This document shows positions 16,551-30,200 of a stretch of 64,000 bases of DNA, piece after piece (position 1 is the first letter of the stretch; the number at the start of each line of letters is the position of its first letter). Under the pieces are notes generated by a model. That model worked only from the letters and a program-made list of their open reading frames with translations. It was not told the origin of the DNA and made no database searches. This stretch comes from Parvicella sp041583015 (GTDB taxonomy: Bacteria > Bacteroidota > Bacteroidia > Flavobacteriales_D > Parvicellaceae), in contig JBFHGR010000001.1 in the NCBI GenBank assembly GCA_041583015.1, positions 72,772 to 136,771 on the forward strand, read 5' to 3'. Position numbers and translations under genes: made by a program.

Positions 16551-17877
16551 CAAATTAAATAACTTTGACAAACTACTGAAAAGTAAGTTAGATCAACATT
16601 CAATCCCTTTCAATGAAGGAGACTGGAACGCGTTAGAAAAAAAACTACCGAAACAGTCACCCACCCCTTTCTATAAAAATCCTTGGTTATGGAGTGGAGC
16701 AGCTGTAGTTACCCTGATAATTTCATCCTTTATTCTTTTTGATTCAACAAAAACAATAACTAATGAAAATACACCGTCAGTATCTAGCGAAAAAAACAAT
16801 ACCAATTTAAGCAATATTAAAGCTGAAGATGGTTCAACACAACAAAATATTACTTCCAAAAATCAAGTGAATGAGAATAAATCTATTCCACACAAAAATG
16901 AGGATAATGATAATGGAAGCGACAATTCTAAGACCAACATCAATCAAGATACAGAAACTTTAAACATTGACAATACTGAGACCACAGCTTCAAAAAACAA
17001 TGAGACTAAGACAACAGACAATGCTAACAATACATTTGTAGATTCTAGCCTTAGCCCTTCTGTTGCTCCTGAAGAGTTTAACACCATTATTGAAGTCAAA
17101 AAACCAGAAGCATTTATAATCTGTAAAAACACAGAAATGTGTGCAGGCCAAACCTTTACATTTGAGACCGCAAGTCAAAAAGATGTCGATTATCTATGGA
17201 GTTTTGGAGATGAAACATTTAGTAAAGAACAAAACCCCAAACATAAATTCCCATCTTCTGGTTCGTATAAAGTAGGACTAATAGTTCGATCAAAAATTGA
17301 CAATGCAGTTCTTACAAAAGCTAAAGACATACTTATCAACGTGCTTGAAACTCCGAATGTAGACTTCGAAACCGAAGAAACAATTAATATGGGGATTCCA
17401 TCGCTATCATTTATCAACATGACAGAAAAAGCCAATCAGTGGTCTTGGAACCTCGGTGACGGCAATATCTCCAACGAAAAAGACCCATATCATAACTATA
17501 GAAGAAAAGGATACTACAATGTAAGTTTGACAGCTACTAATAAAGAAGGTTGTACTGCCACAGCCAGCAAAAAAGTTTATATTGAAAATGACTACAACCT
17601 TCTTGCACCAAACTCATTCACCCCTAATGGCGATGGAATCAATGACTACTTTATTCCTGAAGCACTAAAAATAATGGACAGTGAATTCAGTATGAGTATT
17701 TTTAGTCAATCTGAAGGTCTTCTTTTTGAAACTAAAAATATTAATCAACAATGGGACGGTATTAATCAACAAACTGGTGAAAAATGTAATGCAGGTAATT
17801 ATATTTGGGTTGTCACATTGACAAATAACCAAGGACAAACAGAACAATATAAAGGCGCTGTCTTAATTTTAGAATAA
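16540..17877 (+). CDS. Membrane-anchored anti-sigma-like protein with PKD domains and T9SS type B C-terminal domain
   Basis: The 445-residue protein is built unlike a normal anti-sigma factor. Residues 1-47 are polar and resemble the cytoplasmic part of Bacteroidota anti-sigma proteins (FDKLLKSKLDQHSIPFNEGD, then WNALEKKL). A single membrane helix lies at about 48-67. An Asn/Thr/Ser-rich linker runs to about 185. Two PKD domains follow (about 188-266 with YLWSFGDETF; 267-347 with WSWNLGDGN), and the protein ends in a type B domain (about 350-445: NSFTPNGDGINDYF, then QWDGINQQTGE, ending GAVLILE). There is no N-terminal signal peptide. The gene overlaps the sigma gene by 11 nt. I infer that it holds the sigma factor at the membrane and senses something in the periplasm. 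The type B domain on an inner-membrane protein is the odd part. Confidence 0.8.
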   Translation: MSINKLNNFDKLLKSKLDQHSIPFNEGDWNALEKKLPKQSPTPFYKNPWLWSGAAVVTLIISSFILFDSTKTITNENTPSVSSEKNNTNLSNIKAEDGSTQQNITSKNQVNENKSIPHKNEDNDNGSDNSKTNINQDTETLNIDNTETTASKNNETKTTDNANNTFVDSSLSPSVAPEEFNTIIEVKKPEAFIICKNTEMCAGQTFTFETASQKDVDYLWSFGDETFSKEQNPKHKFPSSGSYKVGLIVRSKIDNAVLTKAKDILINVLETPNVDFETEETINMGIPSLSFINMTEKANQWSWNLGDGNISNEKDPYHNYRRKGYYNVSLTATNKEGCTATASKKVYIENDYNLLAPNSFTPNGDGINDYFIPEALKIMDSEFSMSIFSQSEGLLFETKNINQQWDGINQQTGEKCNAGNYIWVVTLTNNQGQTEQYKGAVLILE

Positions 17878-17884
17878 AAAAAGT

Positions 17885-18262
17885 ATGAAACTAAAAACAC
17901 TAACAGTATTGGTTTGTTATTTTCCAATACTAATTAACATAAACTCACAAGACATTGCAAACAAAAACTCTTCACAACACAATGTGGAGAGTTTTGCATT
18001 TGAAAAATATGAATATGTTATAACTATTGATACTCGTTATTACGATTTGGAGGACAATTATTTCATAACTAAACTTAAATCTTTATTACAAGATAAGTTT
18101 CACCCTTCATTACTAGAGATAACAAGAAAAAATCAACAAAGTGCGGAAATTATTCTACATTTAGATATTGACACTCAAAATAAAATCATAGTTCCATTCA
18201 TTTCGGAACTAGGTTTTACAGTGACCGATTATAAAAAACCAATCCTATTTAACGTTAAATAA
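17885..18262 (+). CDS. Small exported protein of unknown function in adhesin operon
   Basis: I do not recognise this 125-residue protein. It has a signal-like N-terminus (MKLKTLTVLVCYFPILININ, likely cut after ..NSQ). The mature part of about 100 residues has alternating beta and alpha character: a strand YEYVITIDTRYY, a helix ITKLKSLLQDKF, a strand SAEIILHLDI and a helix VPFISELGF. This could be a small ferredoxin-like or BON-like alpha/beta fold. It has no cysteine in the mature part and no sorting domain, so it may stay in the periplasm. It starts 7 nt after the anti-sigma-like gene and ends 10 nt before the adhesin, so it is surely co-transcribed. A chaperone or assembly role for the adhesin is possible but unproven. 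Confidence 0.6.
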   Translation: MKLKTLTVLVCYFPILININSQDIANKNSSQHNVESFAFEKYEYVITIDTRYYDLEDNYFITKLKSLLQDKFHPSLLEITRKNQQSAEIILHLDIDTQNKIIVPFISELGFTVTDYKKPILFNVK

Positions 18263-18272
18263 AATTCTTAAA

Positions 18273-21200
18273 ATGAAAATTATTTTAATACTCCCTTTAT
18301 TATTCGCAATACTTTATAACCAAGCTCAATGTACCAACACGACAAGTTGGGGAAGTGCTACAGCACCTTCCACTCCTAGCACAATACAAATATCCTCCTG
18401 TAACTATCAAACAGAATATAACACTATTTCTGGAATTGTATCCGGAAACACTTATACTATAACAAATTCTTGTGGAGGTTATATTACAGTTAGAAAAAAC
18501 ACATCTGGAGGAACTGTTGTTTCAAGTGGTAATGCTCCTCTTACTTTTACCGCTAATTCCAATGGAACATATTATTTTCATTATAATACTAATGCAAGTT
18601 GTGGTAACGCAACCAATTGCTGCACTACCACTTTAACTTGTACGTCCTGTCTTCCTCCAGCCCCAACAGTACAAGATTGTGATGGAGCAATTCCTGTTTG
18701 TCAAAATATATATTCAGAAAGTTCTGCATACTCAGGAACAGGGAATTATCCTGGTGAAATTAATAGCGGTCCATCATGCCTTGGCTCTGGAGAAAAAAAC
18801 GATGTATGGTACACATTCTCTGTAATCAATTCGGGAAACCTTTGCTTCACAATTGAGCCGAACGATAGTTATGATGATTATGATTGGGCAGTTTTTGATG
18901 TATCTACAAGCGGATGTCCCGACATTTACAGCGATGCTTCTTTGGAAGTAAGTTGTAACTATTCAGGAACCAGCGGAAATACTGGACCTAATGGAAGTTC
19001 AGGCTCACAAAACGAACCTTGCATTGCTGTTTCTACTGGAGAAACGTACGTAGTTAATGTATCACAATTTAGTACATCTACCGCAGGTTATACTCTAGAT
19101 TTTGGAGCCTCTTCAGCATCCATATTTGATAATGTAGCTCCAGAAATCGAAACTGTTGATCAACCAATATCATGCGGTTCTTCTGAATTAAGTTTTCACT
19201 TTTCTGAAAACATACTCTGTTCGAGTATTCAAAACGGAGACTTCTCGTTATCTGGGCCTGGTGGTCCCTATACTCTCTCTGGTATTACAGGTCCCAATTG
19301 CGCATCAGGTGGTACTCAAGAAGATGATTTCACCATTAATGTTTCTCCGCCACTTACTACAAGTGGTAATTACCAATTGTGCTTAACAAACACTAATGGA
19401 AGTGTAGAAGATTTATGTGGAAACACGGCCCCTCCATCTTGTTTAGATTTCACAATAAACAATGGAATCACAGCCAACGCTGGTAACAATCAATCTATGT
19501 GTGCTGGTGGTACTGCTGTTAATATCGGAGGTGCTCCTAGTGCTACAGGAGGAAGTGCTCCGTTAACATATGCTTGGACGCCAACTACTGGACTTAGCAA
19601 CAGTACTATTGCAAACCCAACAGCATCACCTGCATCTACAACAACATACACTTTAACTGTTACTGATGCTAATGGCTGTCAAGCAGAAGACGAAGTTACA
19701 ATTACAGTAACTCCTGCTCCTACAGTAACTGTAAATTCAGGCACAATTTGTCCAGGGGGCTCACTTGCTCTAACAGCATCTGGTGCTACAACTTATACTT
19801 GGACTCCTTCTTCAGGATTAACTGCTACTACTGGTGCTTCAGTAACTTCATCTCCTGCCACCACTCAAGTATACACAGTTACTGGCTCTACACCAGGCTG
19901 CCCAAACTCAACAGCAAATGCAACCGTTACGGTGTCTCCCGCAATTAATCCAAATTTTTCAATTGCAGGTGATCAATGTTTAGGGACAAATAGTATAACT
20001 CTTACTAACACAGGTACTGCGGGGACTTATAGTTGGTCTTTTTCAGGTGGGACACCAGCAACTGGTACAGGAAGTCCTGTTACCACAAGTTTTAGCACAA
20101 CTGGAAATCATAACATTACATTAACAACCACAGTGGGGACCTGTAATAATAGTATAACAATTCCGGTTAATATTTACGCGGATCCAACTGTTGTCGTAAC
20201 ACCTAATTCCGCAAGTTGTTTTGCGGAGTGTGATGGTTCAATTACTGCCGTAGCATCTGGAACATCTGGTTATAATTATAATTGGGGCGCTGCAGGAACC
20301 GGAACAACCTTAACAAATCAATGTTCAGGGCCTTATAATGTTACAGTTACAGATATTAACGGTTGTACAGTATCTGGCACAGGGACAATTACACAACCAA
20401 CTGCTCTAACAGCAACAGACACTCCTGGTACCATTGCATGTAACGGTGAAACTACAACAGTTGTAGTTGCTGCATCTGGAGGTACTCCGCCATATTCAGG
20501 CACGGGAACTTTTACAGTTTCTGCAGGTCCTTACTCCTACACCGTTACAGATGCTGAAGGATGTGATATTACAGTTTCTGGATCAATAACAGAACCTGCA
20601 GCACTAACAGCAACTGCTACCGAAGGGACAATAACCTGCAACGGAGGAACTACATCAATTGTAGTGACAGCATCAGGCGGTACCCCACCCTACTCTGGTG
20701 ATGGAACCTTTACAGTTAGTGCAGGCGCTTATTCATATACTGTTACTGATGCTTCAGGGTGTACCTTCACAGTTACTGGTACACTTACCCAACCTTCACC
20801 AATCGTTCCTTCGATTGTAAACCAAACCGATGTACTTTGTAATGGTGCTTCAACAGGTGCTGTTACCATTGGAGCTGCGGGAGGTTCTGGATCGTACACA
20901 TATAATATTGGAACAGGTGCTCAAGCAAGTGGATTGTTCTCTGGTTTAACCGCTGATAACTATACCATTACTGTAGCAGATGCTACAGATGCAACATGTA
21001 CTGAAACAATAAGTGTTACAATTTCGGAACCAACTCCTCTAACAGCTACAATTGCTCCAGTTAGTGTAGCTTGTAATGGTGATTGTGACGGTCAAGCAAC
21101 TGTAACGCCAAGCGGAGGTTCTGGCGCATATACTTATTCATGGGATAACACATCTTTTGATGCAACTGCTACTACCTTAGCAAACTTATGTGCAGCTACC

Positions 21201-24200
21201 TATAATGTAACTGTAGCAGATGCTGCCGCTCCAAGTTGTACCGTTTCAGCATCTATTACAGTATCAGAGCCTACTCCAATAACATTAAATCCATCATCCA
21301 CACCAGCAAACTGTGGAATTTCTGACGGTACAGCATCTGTAGTTGCTTCAGGAGGATCTGGAACATATACAGATTATCAATGGACACCTGCTCCTGGCGG
21401 TGGGCAAGGTACTGCCACTGCAACAGGCCTACCTGCAGGACCTTTCACAGTTGAGGTTACTGATAACAACAACTGTACTCAAGATATTATTATTAATGTA
21501 GCTAACAATACTGCTCCAACAATTTCCGAAGTAATGGCAAGCCACATAGATGCTGACTGTTTTGGTGCATCATCTGGTGAAGCAGAAGTTAGTGGTAGCG
21601 GTGGAACTGGAGCATTGAGTTATTCATGGTCTCCAAGCGGAGGGACAGGCACTTCTGCAACTGGTTTAGCTGCAGGGAGTTATACTGTCACTGTTACAGA
21701 CGCTAACTCATGTTCAGACGCAGTTACTGTAACAATCACTGAACCAACAGTTGTAAATGCTGTGGCGAGTGTTACTGCAAATGCAACATGTAACGGTAAT
21801 AGTGATGGTATTGCAAACGTTAATGTTTCAGGCGGAACAGCTGGATATACTTATCAATGGTTTGATTCTGGAAATAATGCAATTGTTGGCGCAACAGCCG
21901 CGACAGCCAATGGACTAAGCGCTGGAGATTACTACGTTGAGGTAACAGACTTAAATTCATGTTCTGCTACTTCAAATATAATTACTATTACAGAACCAAT
22001 TAGTGTTAATGCCACAGGAACTGAATCTCCTGCTTTATGTAATGGAGGAAATACTGGTTCTATTGATTTAAACCCAACTGGTGGGGATGGCAACTATTCA
22101 TATGCTTGGACAGGACCTTCTGGATTCAATAGTAATATTCAAGATCCTTCCGGCCTAATAGCAGGAACTTATGATGTTACCGTTACAGATGGCGCTGGTT
22201 GTATTGCCTCAGCTACAGTCATTGTAACAGAACCTACCTTATTAACATTAACAACTTCAGGTAATGATGCACATTGTGGTCAAGCCGATGGGGATGTCAC
22301 TGCAAATGGAAGCAACGGCACAGGCGCCTTAACTTACGAATGGTTTAGTGATGCTGGATTAAGTACAAACATTGGTTCAGGCGCAACGATTGGTTCTTTA
22401 TCTGCAGGGACTTATTACACCCAAGTAACAGATGCCAATGGATGTCAAACTTCTGCAAGCATAACCATTTCCGATTTAGCAGGTCCTACGGTTAGTGCAG
22501 TTGTAGATGCTGATGCAACAGGACCAGGTCTATGTAATGGATCAGGGACAGCAACAGGTGTAGGAGGAACTGGCGCTTTAACATATCTTTGGGATAATGC
22601 TAATACAAATACAACAGCGACAGATTTATGTCAAGGAAATAACTGCGTAACAGTTACAGATGCAGCAGGATGTACTGATACTGATTGTATTACAATAAAC
22701 GAACCTTCTGGTGTCACAGTTGTCATTACTGGTGTAGATCTTTCTTGTAATGGTATCTGTATTGGAGAAGCTGATGTTACTGCATCTGGCGGTGTTGGTG
22801 GATACACCTACGCTTGGTCTCATGGACCTACTGCCGAAGACCTTACTGGTTTATGTGCTGGCACATACACAGTAACTGTTTCCGATGCCAATGGTAATAC
22901 AGGAGTTGAATCCATAACAATTTCAGAACCTAGTGCTATCAACATCACCTCTTCCACCTCGGTAGATGCATTATGTTTCGGATCATGTGACGGTTCAATT
23001 AATGCTGCCGCTAGTGACGGAACAGGAACTCTAGCATTTGAATGGTTTGACGCTTCTTCAAATTCTGTTGGTAATACTTCTTCAGTAACTTCTCTTTGTG
23101 CAGGAACATATAATCTAGTAGTAACTGATGATAATGGATGTACAGAAACTTCCAATGTAACTGTAGGTGAACCTGCAGATATCATACCCACACCATCTAC
23201 AACCAATAGCAACTGCGGACAACCAGATGGAACTGTAAGTGTAACAGCATTAGGTGGAACTACTTCAGGTGATTACACCTACTCTTGGTCTGATGCGACT
23301 CCCACTGTCATTGGAGCAACTTCATCTATTAACAATTTGATTGCAGGTACATACTCTGTAACAATTACTGACGACAATGGATGTTTTGCTACAACAACCG
23401 CTACTATAACTGATTTAGGAGGCGCAACTTTATCAGAGACGCATATTAATACCAATTGTAATGGATCTTCAGATGGGTCTATTAACTTAACCATTGCAGG
23501 AGGAACTTCTCCACTTGACTATTCCTGGACTGGTCCAAGTGGCTTTACTGCAACTACTCAAGATTTAAATGGATTATTAGCGGGAACGTATGATGTGACA
23601 GTAACAGATGCTGTTAATTGTACAGCATCAATCAGTGTAACAATCACGGAACCTCCTTTGATTGTTCTTACTCCTTCTTCAATCCAAGCTACCTGTTATG
23701 GAAGTGCAACGGGTGAAGTTAGTGTCGCATCTACTGGCGGAACTGGAGCCATGACATTTAATTGGTTTGATGATGTTGTTTTAGCTAACAATATTGGTTC
23801 TGGGAATAATTTAACTGGTCTTTCTGCAGGCACATATTACGTATTGGGTACAGACGCCAACAGTTGTGAGTCAAACTCATCTATTGTTATATCAGAACCA
23901 GACGAAATTACAATAACTCTTTCTTCAGGGGATGCGAGTTGTGGACAACTTGATGGAAGTTTGGCAATTACAAACACTATTGGAGGATCTGGTAATTATA
24001 CCAACACCGAATGGGTGGATGCTAGCAACAATTTGGTAACAGATGTCAATGCGGTTGCTGCAGGTACTTACACAGTAACAATCACTGATGATGCAGGCTG
24101 TACCGGAGTGGCCTCTATTGGTGTTAATGATTTAGCAGGACCTTCGACAAGTTTAACAGCTGCTGCTAGTGCTTCTTGTGCGGGTGTTTGTGATGGAACT

Positions 24201-27200
24201 GCATTAATATCAGTTTCAGGCGGTACTCCTGGATACACCTATGTATGGACTCCAGTCCCTGCCTCAGGACAAGGGACTAATTCTATTTCAGGATTATGTG
24301 CAGGCGACTATACCGCCACAGTTACCGATGCAAATGGATGTGTTGATAATATTTTAGTAACAATTCTTGAACCTACTCCATTGGTTACGACTATTAATTC
24401 AATCGATGATGTCACCATTAACGGAAACTCAGATGGAGCCATATATTCTTCTTCCACTGGGGGTACACCTGGTTATACCTACCAATGGTACAACAGTTGC
24501 CCTCCCGGTACTATTATAGGACAAACTACAGCTGATGCAAGTGGATTATCTATAGGGGATTACTCTATAATTGTAAGTGATTCTAAAGGCTGTCATGACA
24601 CTGCTTGTGCTACAATTACTGAACCTTCTACAATCTCAATAGTTGAAACAGTAACAAACACTTCATGTTTTACAGGCTGCGATGGTGAAATCTCAATCGT
24701 TGCTACAGGAGGTGTACCTGGGTATACGTATACTTGGTATGATAATACAAACACTCCTATTGGTCAAAATAGTACAGTCGCTAGCGGATTATGCGCAGGA
24801 GACTATTACGTTGAGGTTACCGACCAGAATGGTGCTGTTCAAACTTCGAATACATTTACGGTAGGAGAACCTACTCAAATTACAATTACTAACACAACTG
24901 TGTCTGACTTCAATGGAGCTGTTATTTCATGCAACGGCCAATGTGATGGCATCGTAAATTCAGTTGCTACTGGAGGTACTGCACCTTATACGTATTTATG
25001 GAATGACGCCTCTAATCAAGCAACTGCTACCGCAAACAATCTTTGTGATGGCACATATACAGTTACTGTAACTGATGCAAATGGGTGTATAGAAACTGAA
25101 GATATAACCGTTACTGAACCGACTATCCTAACCAATACACAGAGTCAACAAGATGTTTCATGTAATTCTGCATGTGATGGAACGGCAACTGCTGCTCCTT
25201 CCGGAGGAACTGGTAGTTATTCATATCAATGGAATGACCCATCTTTATCTACCACAGCAACAGTCTCTTCCTTGTGTGCAGGACCATATAATGTGGTAAT
25301 TTCAGATGATAACGGGTGTTCGATTATCGAAAGCTACACCATCACTGAACCTGTAGCACTTGTGTTAAATTCGTCAACACAAGGTTCAAACTGTGGTCAA
25401 AATGATGGAAACGCTACGGTTACAATTGTTTCTGGAGATGCTCCATTCACATATTTATGGGATGCTAATGCCGGTAGTGTAACAACACCTACAGCAAACA
25501 ATCTTTTTTCAGGATGCTATGATGTTACTGTAACAGATGCTAATGGTTGTTCAGAATTATTGAACGTTTGTGTACAAGACCTTGGTGCTCCAACAGTAAC
25601 CTTACTTACTCAAACTGATGTAAGTTGTTCTGGTGGGAATAATGGATTTGCTCAAATTCAAGTAACTAACGGTAATGCTCCTTATACTTATTCATGGAGT
25701 GATTGTTCTGGGAATACAATTAGTCAATCCACTGCATCTGCTTTCAATTTAACTGCAGGTTGTTATACTGGGTCAATGGTAGATAACGTTGGATGTACTG
25801 GTTCCGTTAGTGTCACAATTATTGAACCAACCGCTCTTAATTCTACCATTTCTAATTCTACTGATGTAACTTGTTTCGGTTATTGTGATGGAACCGCTAC
25901 GGTTACTGCTGGCGGAGGGACAGCACCTTACACCTACTTATGGAACGATGCCTCCAATCAAACAACAGCTACTGCTACAGGACTTTGTCCAGGAACCTAC
26001 AATGTAGATGTTATTGATGCCAATCTGTGTATTCAAACATTAAGCGTAACAATTAATGAGCCTTTAGAAATTCTCTTAGCAACAACAGAAATTGATGCTT
26101 TTTGTAATACTGCCACTGGATCTGCTACCGTAAATATAACTAGTGGAGGTGCTGGAAGTTTCTCTTATTTATGGACACCTGGAAACCAAACAACACAAAC
26201 AGCTACCGGGTTGACGCCAGGCACTTACGACATTGAAGTAACGGATGTAGACGGTTGTATTCAAACAACTTCAGCAACTGTTGGAGATATTCCTGCAAGT
26301 ACTGCGATAATTGGTACAATCCATAATGTTAGTTGCAACGGTGGAAATGATGGGCAAATTGATGTCTCTATTAGCGGAACAGGTACTGCTCCATATACAT
26401 ATCAATGGAATACCGCCTCTGGGACTCCACTTACTGGTCAAACAAATGCTTTAGCATCAGGTTTGATTGCAGGAGATTATTATGTTGAAGTAACCGATGC
26501 CAATGGATGTACATCCATCAGTAATATAGACATTGTTACGGAACCTTCAGTTCTAACCGTTATTGTAAATGAAAGCCCAACGCTATGTAATGGAGATTGC
26601 TCAGGTCAAGCGCAAGCATTCCCATCTGGAGGTACCGCACCTTACTCGTACAATTGGGACGATGCATTAAACCAAACAACTGATCTAGCTAATTCATTGT
26701 GTTCACAATTATACAATGTTGACATTACAGATAATAATGGATGTACAGTGAATGGTCAAATAAATATTACAGAGCCAACCGCAATTCAATTAGATTCTAC
26801 TGTAACAAATGCAAACTGTGGTTTACCTGATGGATCAGCATGTGTCACTGCGTCTGGTGGAGTTGCTCCATACACCTACACATGGCCTGATGGCACTACA
26901 AACTCTTGTCATACAGATTTATTAGCAGGCTCGTACTTAGTAGAAGTGACCGATGCTAATGGTTGTATTGAATCAATTGTTGTTGAAATTCAAGACTTAA
27001 ACGGTCCAACTGCAACCATTACTAATAGTTCGGACGCACTTTGTTTTAGTGATTGTAATGGTTCTGCAACAGTAGATATGACCGGAGGTGCTGGCTCTAG
27101 TTTCACAGTTCAATGGGATGCTAATGCATTAAACCAAACAACACCAACCGCTTCAAACTTATGCGCTGGAACATACACAGTTACAATTACAGATGACTTA

Positions 27201-30200
27201 GGTTGTAATGCATCTACTTCAGTTAACATTACTGAACCTGATACTATCCAACAAAATATAAACCTTACACATAATACATGTTTCAATTCATGTGATGGAG
27301 AAGCTAATATCAATGTAATTGGGGGAACAGTTCCATATACATTTACATGGCTAGACAATGCTAACAATAATATTGGTACTGGAACTTCAATCAACAGTTT
27401 ATGCGCTAGCAATTATGGGATCAATATCGTAGATGCTAATGGATGTCTTGTAAATGCCAATTTCACTATAACTGAGCCTATTCAAGTTACAGGCAGTACA
27501 ACAGCTACTGATGTTCAATGCTTTGGTGCTTGTGACGGATCTGCAACCGTATCTGGTGCAGATGGTGTTTCGCCATACACATATGCCTGGGATGCAGCAA
27601 CTGGAAATCAAACTGGTGCAGTAGCCTCATCTTTATGTCCTGGCGTTTATGATGTAGTCATTACAGATGCCAATGGGTGTATTGGAAATACTCAAGCTAC
27701 AATTGTTGAGCCTACTCTGTTAACTGCAAACATTGACTTAACTGGAGATATAACATGTAACAGTGCTTGTGATGGATTTGCGCAGGTATCAGTATCTGGA
27801 GGAACTCCTATATACTCCTATTCTTGGAGTAACAATAGTGGGACTTCTGCGGTTGCGTCCAACCTATGTGCTGGTGCTTACACCATTACAGTTACAGATG
27901 CTAATGGATGTGTCGCTACAGACAATACAACTTTAACAGAGCCACAAACGCTAACCGCATCTAGCAGTGTTACGAACTTATCCTGCTTCCAATCATGTGA
28001 TGGTATGGCGTCTGTTTCACCTAGTGGCGGTACTGCGCCTTACAATTACCAATGGGATAACTCAACCTTTGCAACTACAAGTTCATTTTCAAACGAATGT
28101 GCAGGTACTTACTCATGTGTAATCACAGATATAAACAATTGTCAAATAACCAAAATTGTAAATATAACACAACCTAATCCTTTGCAAATTACTGCGAATA
28201 TTACCTCGTCAAATTGTGGGCAAGATAATGGACAAATTTGTACAAACACCAATGGAGGTACTGCACCTTATACGTTTCAATGGAATGATCCTAGCACACA
28301 GACAGGAGCTTGTGCATTTAATTTATTTGCAAACTGTTACAACTTTACAGTTACCGATGCAAATGCCTGTGTAAGCGATACATTGCTATGCATTAATGAC
28401 ATTGCTGGACCAACGGTAACAAATATAGATGTAGTGGATGTAACGTGTTTTGGTGATGCCAATGGTTCAGTTGAGTTCTCTGCTTCTGGAGGCGTAGGTG
28501 TACTAACATCAGAAATAATTGATCAAACAAATACAGTTATAAATACTGGTTCAACTTTAGCAACTAATCTAAACGGAGGATGCTATACTTTAATAGTTGA
28601 AGATGGAGCGGGTTGTATTGCTTCTAATGTTCAATGTGTATCTGAACCAAATGTATTAAACTCAGCAGTTACTCAATCTACTGACGCATTATGTAATTTA
28701 GCTTCAAATGGAACTGCAACAGCCTCGGCAAATGGAGGCTCTATTCCATATACATACAGTTGGAATGGGGGGACCGCTCCAAATAGTGCTAGTAATAGTG
28801 GTTTAGCTGCAGGAAGTTATACAGTAACCGTTACTGACATCAATGGGTGTACCAGTCAAAGTTCTGTTGTAATAAACGAACCAGCACCAATTGACATTAT
28901 TGAAACGATAACAGATGTTTCTTGTTTTGGTGGTAATAGTGGAGCAATTAGTTTAACCGCATCAGGAGGAACACCATTCTACTTATATGCTTGGACGCCT
29001 AACGTTGCTTCTGGTCCAAATGTTGGTCAATTACCATCTGGTAACTATTCAATTCTTTTAACTGATGCTAATGGTTGTACATTCAATGAAAACTATGTTA
29101 TCAATGAACCAACTGCATTGACTCCTATAATTTCGAGTGTTACAAATCCTACATGTGAGCAATGTAATGGTGAGATTTCGGTAAGCACTACAGGAGGGAC
29201 ACCCGTTTACACTTACTCATGGACAAATGGTAACACACCTAATTCAGCATCAAATACTGGATTTTGCCCAGGCGTTCAAACGCTAACGGTTACTGACGGT
29301 AATGGCTGTACTGCAGATATTTCTCATAATTTAGTTAATCGAGCCAGTCCAACAATTGACAGCATAATTGTAACTGCTCCTTTATGTTTTGGAACTTCTA
29401 CTGGTTCTGCAACCGTATACGGAAGTAGTGAAACATTTCACACCAATGATTTCACATATGCGTGGGACGCAAATGCCAATAACCAAAACGTCATGACAGC
29501 TGTTGCCCTACCTGACGGTAATTATTGCGTAACAATTACTGATCCTAATGGGTGCATCGCATCTGCATGTGAGCAAATTATTGAACCGAACTTACTAGAG
29601 GCAGTTCCTGATGGAGCTACTACAATTTGTTACGGAGATAGTACAGCCGTTTGGGCAAGTGGTCAAGGCGGCACCATTCCTTATACGATAACTTGGACTA
29701 CTCCGGGAATGACTGGTAACGGTCCTATTACAGTTGCCCCTTCCGTAACTACCGACTATTGTTTCAGCGTAAAAGACAATAATGGTTGTCAATCCACTGC
29801 CGCATGTATTGAGATAGAAGTTAGAGAACCTTTAAGTATAGATTTAACACCGTCAACATTTATCTGTGAAAATGGAGATATTGACCTTACTGCCATTGCT
29901 TTAGGAGGAGATGCTACAGGTTATACATTTGATTGGGTAGATGATAATAACACTGTAATTCCAGATTTAGAAACCGGAAATCAATCGGATATTACAGTGG
30001 CTCCAACTAGTGCAACATGGTATTATGTTACACTAAGCGATGGATGTTCAATTGACGCTATCGATTCAACAGAAATTAGTATTTCACCAAATCCAGTTGC
30101 CTTTTTATCTGCGGCAGATTCAAATGGCTGTGAGCCATTCGAAGCTTTGTTTATAGGCAATAGTGACATTGGAGTAACCTATGAATTCGACATTGACTGT

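Noticed and set aside
22820..23494. Open frames on the minus strand inside the adhesin (about 130 and 71 codons).
   Set aside because: They are antisense shadows of a Thr/Ser/Gly-rich repeat gene and have no family resemblance or start context.
20191..29600. Regular spacing of about 235 bp suggested a tandem DNA repeat or CRISPR-like array.
   Set aside because: The period is carried by protein motifs with poor DNA identity, in one unbroken reading frame; there are no short identical repeats with unique spacers.
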